A DNA stretch of 64,000 bases from Oscillospiraceae bacterium (GTDB taxonomy: Bacteria; Bacillota; Clostridia; Oscillospirales; Acutalibacteraceae), in contig SVOS01000001.1 of NCBI GenBank assembly GCA_015066245.1, positions 214,433 to 278,432 on the forward strand, given 5' to 3'. A model generated the notes under the pieces. It was not told where the DNA came from and did not search any database. It saw nothing but the letters and a program-made list of their open reading frames with translations. Below are positions 1 to 7,886 of the stretch, piece by piece; the stretch's first letter is position 1, and each line of letters begins with the position of its first letter. A program made the position numbers and the translations under genes.

Positions 1-967
1 GCAATGCACCCGTGGCGATATAAAGGACTTTTCGGTACTTTTTTGCTATCAACGAAGGCAGAATATGTGCACTCAACACGCAGGCACCGCATCCGCATCC
101 CGAGCCGCCTGCGTGGACATCCTGCTTATTGATATCATAAATCATAAGTCCGCAGTCGTTGTGGTTGTTTCTTATATCATAACCTGTGTGTCCCATAAGC
201 TCAGAAAAAAGACTGCTGCCCACTTTGCCCAGATCTCCTGTAAAAATCATATCAAAATCCGAGGGGCTTTTGCCTGTGTCATCAAAATAGGTTTTGAGTG
301 TAGAGGCCGCTGCAGGAGCCATTGCCGCCCCCATATTATTGGCATCTTTTACCCCTTGGTCGCAGATTACGCCAACAGTTGCGGCTGTGATTTCGGGACA
401 AATAAGAGAGCTCTTTGAGCTTTTGGCAGGATTTGTGGGGTTTTCCACTATAAATGCGGCAGAGCCCGTTACTGTACGCTGAGATGTGGGAGTACGCACT
501 GCACCGTATTCCAGCGGAAAACGAAACTGCCGCTCTGCCGAGCAATAGTGAGACGAGGTAACTGCCGCGGATACCTTTGCGGCTTTGCCTTCGGTAAAAA
601 TTGCCGCCATTATCAGATTCTGAGCAGAGGTGGAGCAAGCTCCGTACTGGCCCAGAAAGGGTATTCCGAATGCCTTGAGCCCGAAGGAGGAGGCTATGCA
701 CTGATTCAGCAAATCTCCTGCCAACACAAAATCCACTTCTTCGGCTTTTGAGCCCCATTTGGAAAGTGCAAGGCTCAGCGCCTCCTGCTGAAAGGTGCTT
801 TCGGCTTCTTCGAATGTATCTTTTTGTGCGTGGCTGTCGTAAATAATCTTGTCAAAATTATCTTTCAGAGGGCCTTCGCTCTCAAACTTACCTGCAACCG
901 AGGCAAAGGCAGTAATCAGCGGAGGCTCGGTGAATTTTAGGGTGTATTTTCCAACTCGTTTTATCAT
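1..967 (-). CDS. spoVAD: Stage V sporulation protein AD (SpoVAD), 3' end cut by window edge
   Basis: This reading frame is missing from the ORF track because it runs off the left edge. The minus strand from ATG at 967 is open for 322 codons to position 2. The start MIKRVGKYTLKF and the late motif HAGGSGCGCGACVLSAH match SpoVAD, a thiolase-fold protein of the SpoVA channel that moves Ca-dipicolinate into the forespore. The family is about 340 residues, so only some 15 residues should be missing. A ribosome site (AAAGGAAG) lies about 10 bases before the ATG. Other spoVA genes (spoVAC upstream, spoVAE downstream in most genomes) are not seen; the upstream neighbour is divergent, so this could be the first gene of a leftward unit. 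Confidence 0.93.
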   Translation of the reverse strand, partial: MIKRVGKYTLKFTEPPLITAFASVAGKFESEGPLKDNFDKIIYDSHAQKDTFEEAESTFQQEALSLALSKWGSKAEEVDFVLAGDLLNQCIASSFGLKAFGIPFLGQYGACSTSAQNLIMAAIFTEGKAAKVSAAVTSSHYCSAERQFRFPLEYGAVRTPTSQRTVTGSAAFIVENPTNPAKSSKSSLICPEITAATVGVICDQGVKDANNMGAAMAPAAASTLKTYFDDTGKSPSDFDMIFTGDLGKVGSSLFSELMGHTGYDIRNNHNDCGLMIYDINKQDVHAGGSGCGCGACVLSAHILPSLIAKKYRKVLYIATGAL

Positions 968-1110
968 ATCGCTACTTCCTTTCAGCTCTATAATCTGCAG
1001 TTTTTGCCTTAATATGAAATCTTGTTTTGGTTTTTGGCTTATATGCTTTTATTCGTATATGTTTTATCTTATTTGCCAAAGATATTTACATCAAATATGC
1101 GGAGGTTAAT

Positions 1111-1374
1111 ATGATAAAAGGAATCAATCACAAAATTATCGAGGTTACGGACACAGACAGTATTTACTACGAGCGAGCTTTTCTGCTGGTAAGACCCGAA
1201 TATGAGGAAGTTGAGCAGGCAGTGCTGAGAAACGAGGCAAAAAAGCTTATTAGTTCTGTGGGCACTCCCTCAAGTATCAAGGGCAAACGCACCATAGGAT
1301 ACTGGATACTGAGGATTATGCCTGCGGTTTTGTCGGGAATAGGTATAGGGGTTATACTGGGACTTTTGCTCTGA
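1111..1374 (+). CDS. Small membrane protein of unknown function
   Basis: An 87-residue protein starting MIKGINHKIIEVTD. The track ORF begins at 1027, but the ATG at 1111 has a clear GGAGG site seven bases upstream and gives a compact protein. The N-terminal 60 residues are soluble and charged; one hydrophobic segment at the C-terminus (IMPAVLSGIGIGVILGLLL) ends the protein, suggesting a tail-anchored membrane protein. It sits divergently from spoVAD and 59 bases before another membrane protein. I do not recognise a family. Confidence 0.7.
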   Translation: MIKGINHKIIEVTDTDSIYYERAFLLVRPEYEEVEQAVLRNEAKKLISSVGTPSSIKGKRTIGYWILRIMPAVLSGIGIGVILGLLL

Positions 1375-1433
1375 TTATTCATCAAAATAAATCTTCGGGA
1401 ATATATTTTAGCAAATAAATCCGGAGGTTTTTT

Positions 1434-2024
1434 ATGAACGAAAAGCTATTTAAGAGGCTGGAATTTTTCGGAGCAGCTGCGACTTTTCTTATTGCTACGG
1501 GGCTACATTTTATCTACGACCTAAACCCCAACACCCTCACCGCCCTTGTGGGTGCAGTCAACGAAAGTATATGGGAGCACATGAAGATTTTTGCCATTGG
1601 ATATCTGTTTTACTCAGTTATAGAATATCTGTGGGCAAAGCCTGAGCTTAGGCGGTTTGCGGTGTCAAAAACCTTGGGGGTTTTTGTGATGATTTCCCTT
1701 ATCCCTGCGGCTTTTTACACATTTTCTCTGTTTACACAAGGTCCGATACTTATTCTGGATTTGTTAATAGGCTTCGGGTCGGCAGTTGCAGGATTTCTTG
1801 TGTCCTGCAAGCTTTATTTTTCCGAAAAAAAGATAGAAAAATTTTTCTACACCTCTTTGATGATGATTTTTCTGCTTATGATGATGATTGTCAGCTTCAC
1901 GTTTTTTCCGCCAAAATCCGAACTTTTCAGGGATGTGCCCACCGATACCTTCGGCATTCCCGACAAAAATCTGGATATGGGAGCTTTTGCCTTGGAAAAA
2001 GTGAAAAATATTGATATTTTTTGA
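1434..2024 (+). CDS. Integral membrane protein, DUF6512-like
   Basis: A 196-residue protein with four or five hydrophobic segments (around residues 12-30, 50-66, 80-100, 106-126 and 138-160). The motif AVNESIWEHMK after the first segment is, from memory, typical of the DUF6512 family of Firmicute membrane proteins; no function is established for that family. CCGGAGG stands before the ATG. It follows the small membrane gene in the same direction, so the two may be co-transcribed. Confidence 0.75.
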   Translation: MNEKLFKRLEFFGAAATFLIATGLHFIYDLNPNTLTALVGAVNESIWEHMKIFAIGYLFYSVIEYLWAKPELRRFAVSKTLGVFVMISLIPAAFYTFSLFTQGPILILDLLIGFGSAVAGFLVSCKLYFSEKKIEKFFYTSLMMIFLLMMMIVSFTFFPPKSELFRDVPTDTFGIPDKNLDMGAFALEKVKNIDIF

Positions 2025-2130
2025 TTTTTACTGTTTTCAAATCTCTTACTTTGTGGTACTATTATAATGTATAAGAATGTCGGTTAATCTGCGTGATGTA
2101 GATATGGACGCAGAACGAAAGGGAATAAAT

Positions 2131-2877
2131 ATGGAAAATGTAAAAAATGAAAGGGACGACATAATTTTTGGCAGAAATCCCGTGTCCGAAGCTATCCGCT
2201 CAGGCAGACCCATTGACTCGGTTTTAGTGGCAAAGGGTGCACACACAGGTGCTATCACAGGTATCCTTGCCAAAGCAAGAGAAAGAAAAATCCGTATTAA
2301 AGAAGTCGACCCAAAAAAACTTGATTTTATGTGTGCTCACGGTACTCATCAGGGCATTGCGGCTGTTGCTGCTGTGTGCGAGTACAAAGAGCTTGACGAT
2401 ATTTTTGCACTTGCCAAAGAACGCGGCGAAGAACCATTTATCGTTGTTCTGGACGAAATTGAGGACCCTCACAACTTAGGTGCAATTATCCGTACTGCCG
2501 AATGCTCTGGTGCTCACGGTGTAATCATCCCCTCAAGACGCAGTGCTTCCCTTACCTTTACGGTAGGCAAGGTCAGCGCAGGTGCGGTTGAGTATGTGCC
2601 TGTGGTAAGGGTACCCAACATCCCCACTGTTCTTGATACTCTCAAAGACAGAGGTGTGTGGGTATATGGCGCAGATATGAACGGCGAGGACTTCCGCAAA
2701 TGCAATATGTCGGGTGCGGTTGCTCTTGTTATCGGCAACGAAGGCAAGGGTATGGGCAGACTTGTCCGCGAAAAATGCGACGTTATCGTGTCTTTGCCAA
2801 TGAAGGGCAAGCTTAATTCTCTTAACGCTTCTGTTGCAGCAGGTGTACTTATGTATGCAGTTGCATCGGGACGATAA
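2131..2877 (+). CDS. rlmB: 23S rRNA 2'-O-methyltransferase RlmB (TrmH/SpoU family)
   Basis: A SPOUT-class methyltransferase. RlmB methylates G2251 (E. coli numbering) in the peptidyl-transferase loop. The N-terminal substrate-binding domain (IIFGRNPVSEAI) is followed by the knotted catalytic domain with LDEIEDPHNLGAIIRTAE, VIGNEGKGM and SLNASVAAGVLMY, the three SpoU motifs. The track start is 2077; I place it at ATG 2131, which has GAAAGGG nine to ten bases upstream and gives 248 residues, the normal family length. The next gene begins 31 bases downstream. Confidence 0.9.
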   Translation: MENVKNERDDIIFGRNPVSEAIRSGRPIDSVLVAKGAHTGAITGILAKARERKIRIKEVDPKKLDFMCAHGTHQGIAAVAAVCEYKELDDIFALAKERGEEPFIVVLDEIEDPHNLGAIIRTAECSGAHGVIIPSRRSASLTFTVGKVSAGAVEYVPVVRVPNIPTVLDTLKDRGVWVYGADMNGEDFRKCNMSGAVALVIGNEGKGMGRLVREKCDVIVSLPMKGKLNSLNASVAAGVLMYAVASGR

Positions 2878-2908
2878 GAACTGAGATTCTTTTTAAGGAA
2901 GTGACAAA

Positions 2909-5473
2909 ATGAGCGACTCCGTCAAGGATATGCAGAATAAAGACAATATGATTGACTCCATTATCGAAGAAACCAGATATCTGTCTGAGAAAGAAAAAAT
3001 GGAGCTGGAAGCCAGAAAATTCAACAAAGTAAAACGCAACCGTGCTACTGCATCGGCTGACGAAATTTACTCCAATAAAAGCAAAGAAGTCAGATTCACA
3101 AATCAGAATCCTCTTGATATAGCAGACGATGACGAGGAAGAAGAGATAAACCCACAGCCTCAGGAGCAGATTGAGGAAAGTGTGGAGCCTCAGCAGGTTG
3201 TTACGCTTACTCCCGAATACGAAGAAGGCACCAAAATATCTGACGACATTGTAGAAAATGTTGATAACTTCAATGTAAAGCCTGTACAGATTCAGGACAT
3301 AGATACTATTGATATAGATATTGACAGCGCTGAAAATAATGAGGAAAATCCCTCTGAAAAACCTTCTGATGCTAAAATTCCTGAAAAAGCTGCAGAAGAA
3401 GAAAAGGCAGAAACCCAGAGCGAGTTTGAAAAGCTCTTTGGCAAGGCAAAGCCTGTTTCATCTGCTCAGGCCATTGTGTCAAGGGTGCCTGTTTATCAGC
3501 ACGAAAGCAAGGTCGAGAAGGTCCACGTAAGAGCAGGCAAGTTTTCGGCTGTGGTTGAAAATGAGTATAAAAAATACATAGCATCTCCAAATCCCGTTAT
3601 TTCTCAGATGGTTACCCCTGAGGAAGTAGAGCCTAAAGAAGAGGAAGAAAAAACTCCCAAAAAGGTTGCCACCAATTTTATGGGCAAGGTTACGGGATTC
3701 TTCAGCTCAGGCGAGGACGAAAACGATGATTTCCGCGAAAAGACTGTGCAGATTGAGGACTACAAAAGCCGTCAGGACACTGGCTCTATTATGCAGGAGA
3801 TTAACCGCAACATCCGCAAGATGTTTATCAACAGCGTCTTCACAGGAGTTATTACTGCCATACTTTTTGTACTCAGTATTGTAATCTCCGTAAACGGTAT
3901 TTTGCTTGGTGACACAGGCTCCATCGTTATGTGCCTTATAAACACACTGCTGCTTCTGATGAGCTGCTGGATTTGCAGAGTTACCATCATAAACGGTCTG
4001 ACTCCCCTTAAGAAATTCCGCGGTAATTCTGACACAGGTGTGTCTATAGCCGCTATTTCAGGCATTATTCAGGGTGGTATTTCTATTTTTACCTCCACCA
4101 GATTTACCGGCGGATTTATGCATCACTACGCAGTGATTGTTGCACTTATCCTGCTGCTTAACAATCTTGGCAAGTTGTTTATGGTGCTGAGAGTCAAGGA
4201 TAACTTCAAATTTGTTACCCAAAAAGCCCCCACATACTCGGGCAAGATATATGTAAACGAGGATATCGCCAAAAAGCTTATGAGCGGCACCATCGGCAAG
4301 CCCATTGTTGCCTATCAGGTAGAAAGCGACTTCCTCTCAGATTACCTTAAGATTTCTTATTCACCCGACCCCTCTGAGGACATGTCAGGCAAGATTGCTC
4401 CTGTTTCCATTTTGTGCTGCGTATTTGTCGCAGTACTTTATGCAATTCTCTCGGGCGGTGACATTATCGGTGCTTTTTCTGCCCTTGCAGTTATGGCGGC
4501 AGTAAGCACACCTGTGGCAAATCTGCTGGCGGTAAACCTGCCCATGAGACGCCTCTGCAAGGATACTTTGCAGAAAAACGCGATGATTGCAGGCTACCCC
4601 TCTGTAAGACAGTTCTGCGACACAAAAGCAGTTATTGCTGATGCAAGAGACCTTTATCCTGCAGGCAGCATTACATTAAACGGTGTAAAAGCTTTTGATA
4701 ACTACAAAATCGAAGACAGCTTTCTTTCTGCGGCAGCAGTGCTGAGAGAAGCAGGCTCCCCCTTAGCTTCTGTTTTTGACAATGTGGTGGACAACCACGG
4801 CGGAAAACTCCCCAAGGTAGAAAGTGTTATGTACGAGGACAAGCTTGGCCTTGTTGGCTGGGTAAACGGCGAGAGGCTTCTTATCGGTTCTGCTGAGCTT
4901 CTTGAAAAATTCGGTGTTGTTGCTCCTCCTTTAAGCGGCGAGGAACAGTACATGAAAGAAGGCAGAAAAAAGACCTATTACGCAAAAGGCTCAAAGGCGA
5001 TAGCTATGTTTGTCACAACATATAACGCTACTTTGAGAATTGCCGAGGAGCTTCAGCGTGCTGAGGCAAACGGAATCAACCTCCTCGTGCGTACTGCTGA
5101 CCCCAACATCACATCCGAGAAAATCTCCGAGGATTTCGGCATTTTCTTCAGAAGTGTCAAGGTACTTTCCACGGGGCTCGGCAACGTATGTCAGGAAATT
5201 TCTTCTCAGAAAGAGGACTCGTCCCGTGCATATCTTGCCACAAGAGGCAGCTTCCTGCCTTTCCTCAGAGCTGTATCAGGTTGTGTAAGAATGAAAGCCA
5301 ACATCTCTCTGACTGTTGTGATTCAGCTTATCGGTCTGATTTTAGGCATACTTATCACTGCTACAATCACCCTTTGCTCGGGTGTTCATTCTCTTGATTC
5401 AATCAAAATTCTCTTGTATCTTATGTTCTGGGGTATTGCGGCGGTTGTTGCTCCCCTTATTCAAAAACCATAA
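2909..5473 (+). CDS. Degenerate P-type-ATPase-like membrane protein
   Basis: An 854-residue protein. Residues 1 to about 290 are acidic, Glu/Asp/Lys-rich and probably disordered. About six hydrophobic segments follow, in P-type-ATPase order: two near 305-355, two near 395-430, a pair near 500-550 and a C-terminal pair near 800-850. Between them lies a cytoplasmic region laid out like P1-type ATPases: DARDLYPAG (Asp about 578) aligns with the phosphorylation motif DKTGTLTxG, GWVNGERLLIGSAELL resembles the nucleotide-binding domain, and VRTADPN aligns with TGDN. The KTGT residues and the GDGxNDA motif are absent, so transport activity is doubtful. It lies between rlmB and rpe, 12 bases before rpe. 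Function unknown; a regulator or scaffold derived from a pump is an inference. Confidence 0.7.
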   Translation: MSDSVKDMQNKDNMIDSIIEETRYLSEKEKMELEARKFNKVKRNRATASADEIYSNKSKEVRFTNQNPLDIADDDEEEEINPQPQEQIEESVEPQQVVTLTPEYEEGTKISDDIVENVDNFNVKPVQIQDIDTIDIDIDSAENNEENPSEKPSDAKIPEKAAEEEKAETQSEFEKLFGKAKPVSSAQAIVSRVPVYQHESKVEKVHVRAGKFSAVVENEYKKYIASPNPVISQMVTPEEVEPKEEEEKTPKKVATNFMGKVTGFFSSGEDENDDFREKTVQIEDYKSRQDTGSIMQEINRNIRKMFINSVFTGVITAILFVLSIVISVNGILLGDTGSIVMCLINTLLLLMSCWICRVTIINGLTPLKKFRGNSDTGVSIAAISGIIQGGISIFTSTRFTGGFMHHYAVIVALILLLNNLGKLFMVLRVKDNFKFVTQKAPTYSGKIYVNEDIAKKLMSGTIGKPIVAYQVESDFLSDYLKISYSPDPSEDMSGKIAPVSILCCVFVAVLYAILSGGDIIGAFSALAVMAAVSTPVANLLAVNLPMRRLCKDTLQKNAMIAGYPSVRQFCDTKAVIADARDLYPAGSITLNGVKAFDNYKIEDSFLSAAAVLREAGSPLASVFDNVVDNHGGKLPKVESVMYEDKLGLVGWVNGERLLIGSAELLEKFGVVAPPLSGEEQYMKEGRKKTYYAKGSKAIAMFVTTYNATLRIAEELQRAEANGINLLVRTADPNITSEKISEDFGIFFRSVKVLSTGLGNVCQEISSQKEDSSRAYLATRGSFLPFLRAVSGCVRMKANISLTVVIQLIGLILGILITATITLCSGVHSLDSIKILLYLMFWGIAAVVAPLIQKP

Positions 5474-5485
5474 GGAGGCTATGAT

Positions 5486-6133
5486 ATGTTAATTGCACCA
5501 TCCCTTCTTTCCTGTGATTTTTCACGATTCGGCGAGGAAATTGCCCGTATGGACAAAGCAGGTGCTGATATGATGCACCTTGATATTATGGATGCTCATT
5601 TTGTACCAAATCTTACTTTTGGTGCTCCTGTTATTAAATTTGTAAGAAAATATACGGACAAGCCCTTTGATGTTCATCTTATGATAAGCGAACCTCTCAA
5701 ATATATTGATGATTTTGCCGATGCAGGTGCAGACATCATTACTTTCCACGTTGAGAGCGACTCTCCTATCCGCGAAACCATTGATAAAATCAAAGAAAGA
5801 GGACTTAAGGCAGGTCTTGTTATTAAGCCTAACACCCCTGTGGAGACGGTTTATCCCTACCTTGAGGACCTTTACATGGTTCTTGTTATGACGGTTGAGC
5901 CAGGATTCGGCGGTCAGAGCTTTATGGCGGATATGATGCCTAAGGTTGAGGCTCTTAAGGCAAAGCGAGAGGAGCTTTCTCTTGATTTTCTTATCGAGGC
6001 TGACGGCGGAATCGGCGACACGACTATTGCAACTGCTGCAAAAGCAGGCGTAGATGTTGCAGTAGCCGGCACTGCCGTATTTAAGGCTGAGGACGCGGGT
6101 GCAAAGATTGCTGAGCTTAAGGCTTTTTGCTGA
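5486..6133 (+). CDS. rpe: Ribulose-phosphate 3-epimerase
   Basis: Interconverts ribulose-5-phosphate and xylulose-5-phosphate in the non-oxidative pentose phosphate pathway. The 215-residue TIM barrel has the family markers: APSLLSCDFSRF at the N-terminus, MHLDIMDAHFVPNLTFG (metal and catalytic residues), DVHLMI, VEPGFGGQSF and the phosphate-binding end IEADGGI. Length is normal. A strong AAGGAGG stands before the ATG, 12 bases after the degenerate ATPase gene, so translation of the two may be linked. Confidence 0.96.
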   Translation: MLIAPSLLSCDFSRFGEEIARMDKAGADMMHLDIMDAHFVPNLTFGAPVIKFVRKYTDKPFDVHLMISEPLKYIDDFADAGADIITFHVESDSPIRETIDKIKERGLKAGLVIKPNTPVETVYPYLEDLYMVLVMTVEPGFGGQSFMADMMPKVEALKAKREELSLDFLIEADGGIGDTTIATAAKAGVDVAVAGTAVFKAEDAGAKIAELKAFC

Positions 6134-6161
6134 TTTTCATGATTTTAAAGGGGTTTTTATC

Positions 6162-6716
6162 TTGAAAAACAAACTATCCAAAATTGATTCCGTAGTTCTT
6201 GATGCAGTGACAAAGCTGCATTCAAAAACAAATAATGTATTGGTCCATCTTATTACAATGCTGGGAAATGCAGGCGTTATCTGGTGGATTATGTCTGTGC
6301 CCTTCTTTATTACAAGGCACTACCGATATATAGGCTTCAATATTCTTGTGGCAATGCTTTTCGGCTGGCTCATCGGTGAGGTTATCATCAAAAACATCGT
6401 CGGCAGAACCCGCCCCTCAGAGCTTCTGGAGCAGGACGAGCTTATTATTAAGCCCCGTCACTCATCCTTCCCCTCAGGTCATACCACCACAAGCTTTGCA
6501 GTGGCAATGGCGTTGATTCTTAACTGCAGAATAATTATCTGGCTTCCCGGTCTTGTTATTGCTGCTCTTATTTCTTTCTCAAGAATGTATTTAAGAGTTC
6601 ATTATTGCACAGACGTTTGCGGCGGTATTGCTATCGGTCTTTGCTGCGGTGTTCTCTCAAAATTTGCCACCGAAGCAGTCAGACTTATTCCCATTATGGA
6701 GATTATTTTAGGATAA
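6162..6716 (+). CDS. PAP2-family phosphatase, membrane
   Basis: A 184-residue membrane phosphatase of the type-2 phosphatidic acid phosphatase superfamily, acting on lipid pyrophosphates or phospholipid phosphates (undecaprenyl-pyrophosphate recycling is one possibility). All three catalytic motifs are present: KNIVGRTRP, FPSGHT and SRMYLRVHYCTD. Four or five transmembrane helices surround them. The track start at 6099 overlaps rpe; the TTG at 6162 preceded by AAAGGGG with eight-base spacing is the better start. A strong terminator follows, so this probably ends the rpe unit. Confidence 0.87.
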   Translation: MKNKLSKIDSVVLDAVTKLHSKTNNVLVHLITMLGNAGVIWWIMSVPFFITRHYRYIGFNILVAMLFGWLIGEVIIKNIVGRTRPSELLEQDELIIKPRHSSFPSGHTTTSFAVAMALILNCRIIIWLPGLVIAALISFSRMYLRVHYCTDVCGGIAIGLCCGVLSKFATEAVRLIPIMEIILG

Positions 6717-6722
6717 ATGATG

Positions 6723-6760
6723 AAATCAGAGTTTTTTATAAAAAGACTCTGATTTTTTTA
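6723..6760 (+). terminator. Rho-independent terminator after the rpe-PAP2 unit
   Basis: AAATCAGAGT and ACTCTGATTT form a ten-base-pair stem around an A/T loop, followed by a T run. Confidence 0.85.
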
Positions 6761-6823
6761 TTTTCTTATTGAATTCTTAAGATTTATATATTAGTATATA
6801 ATTAAATAAAGGAGGTTTTTAAT

Positions 6824-7690
6824 ATGAAAAAATTACTGGCAATTTTAATGTGTGTTCTGGTAGCATTAAGTCTTTTTGCTTGCAGCAATAACGCACCCGA
6901 AACCACCAACCCCGTTACAGAACCCAAGGCAACCACCGCACCTGCAGATACTCAGGTAGAAACCGATGTTGTAACCACCGCACCTCAGGCTACAACTGCA
7001 CCTGTCATAACAACAAAGCTTACACCCTCTGAGGCAGTAAACATTTATATTGAAAACTCCTCTCTTTGGGAGAAGGATGCCGAAGAGTTTTACATGGCAG
7101 GTTTTTACTATCTGTTCTTAGACCTTGATTTTGACGGTGTGCTTGAGCTTGTTACAACCGAGGTTCAGGGCACAGGCATATACAGCACAAACAAATATTT
7201 CAAGATTAACGCTGACAAAACCGTAGAGGAGATTATGGTTGACGCCAACCAGGGCGAAAGCAGCTGTGATTTTTATATTGATGATTCTCCCATCCTTCTC
7301 AAGAATAAATCCACAGGCGAGTACCAGTACATCGTCAAGGACTATATCCGTGCAGGCGGCGGTATGGACTTTACTGCTGAGAGAACACTTGATTTTGCTG
7401 ACGGCAAAATTTCGGAAACCAATCTTTTCAGCATTGAAAGAATTGATGCCGGCGTAAGCTCCAGCGGTGAGACCGAGGAGTTCTACAAAGTTTATAACCC
7501 CGAAACCAAAGATGTAGATAAAGCAGAGTACGAAAGCCTCAGAAACGAATACTTTGCTCAGTTTATTGATGTGGATTTGGATGTTGAGACTGTTGACGGT
7601 ATGGAATACTTCGAAGCTTCCGACAAATTTGCACTGCTCTTGGACGCATACACAGATTTTTCCTTTGATGGATTTGAATTTGAAGATTGA
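6824..7690 (+). CDS. Secreted lipoprotein of unknown function
   Basis: A 288-residue protein with a lipoprotein signal peptide: MKKLLAILMCVLVALSLFAC with the lipobox LFAC and Cys-20. A Thr/Pro/Val-rich linker (about residues 25-65) follows, then a globular domain of about 220 residues rich in Asp, Glu and aromatic residues. Repeated aspartates (LDLDFDGVLELV) suggest a calcium-binding or FG-GAP-like turn, but I do not recognise a family. A strong AAAGGAGG precedes the ATG and the gene has its own terminator, so it is probably monocistronic. Confidence 0.8.
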   Translation: MKKLLAILMCVLVALSLFACSNNAPETTNPVTEPKATTAPADTQVETDVVTTAPQATTAPVITTKLTPSEAVNIYIENSSLWEKDAEEFYMAGFYYLFLDLDFDGVLELVTTEVQGTGIYSTNKYFKINADKTVEEIMVDANQGESSCDFYIDDSPILLKNKSTGEYQYIVKDYIRAGGGMDFTAERTLDFADGKISETNLFSIERIDAGVSSSGETEEFYKVYNPETKDVDKAEYESLRNEYFAQFIDVDLDVETVDGMEYFEASDKFALLLDAYTDFSFDGFEFED

Positions 7691-7701
7691 TTATTAATAT
7701 T

Positions 7702-7743
7702 AAGAAGCCTTTCTAAACTAATAGGAAAGGCTTCTTATTTTTT
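7702..7743 (+). terminator. Rho-independent terminator after lipoprotein gene
   Basis: AAGAAGCCTTTC pairs with GAAAGGCTTCTT (12 base pairs) and is followed by ATTTTTT. Confidence 0.9.
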
Positions 7744-7886
7744 CATAAATTTTATCAATATATGCTTTATAAAAGGACAGATCGTGGCTATTTTATGGCT
7801 AAACGCCTTATGTTTACTATAAATTAATTTACTTTCTTTCTTTATTGATGTAGAATTAAGATAACAAATTATATAGGAGGATATTT

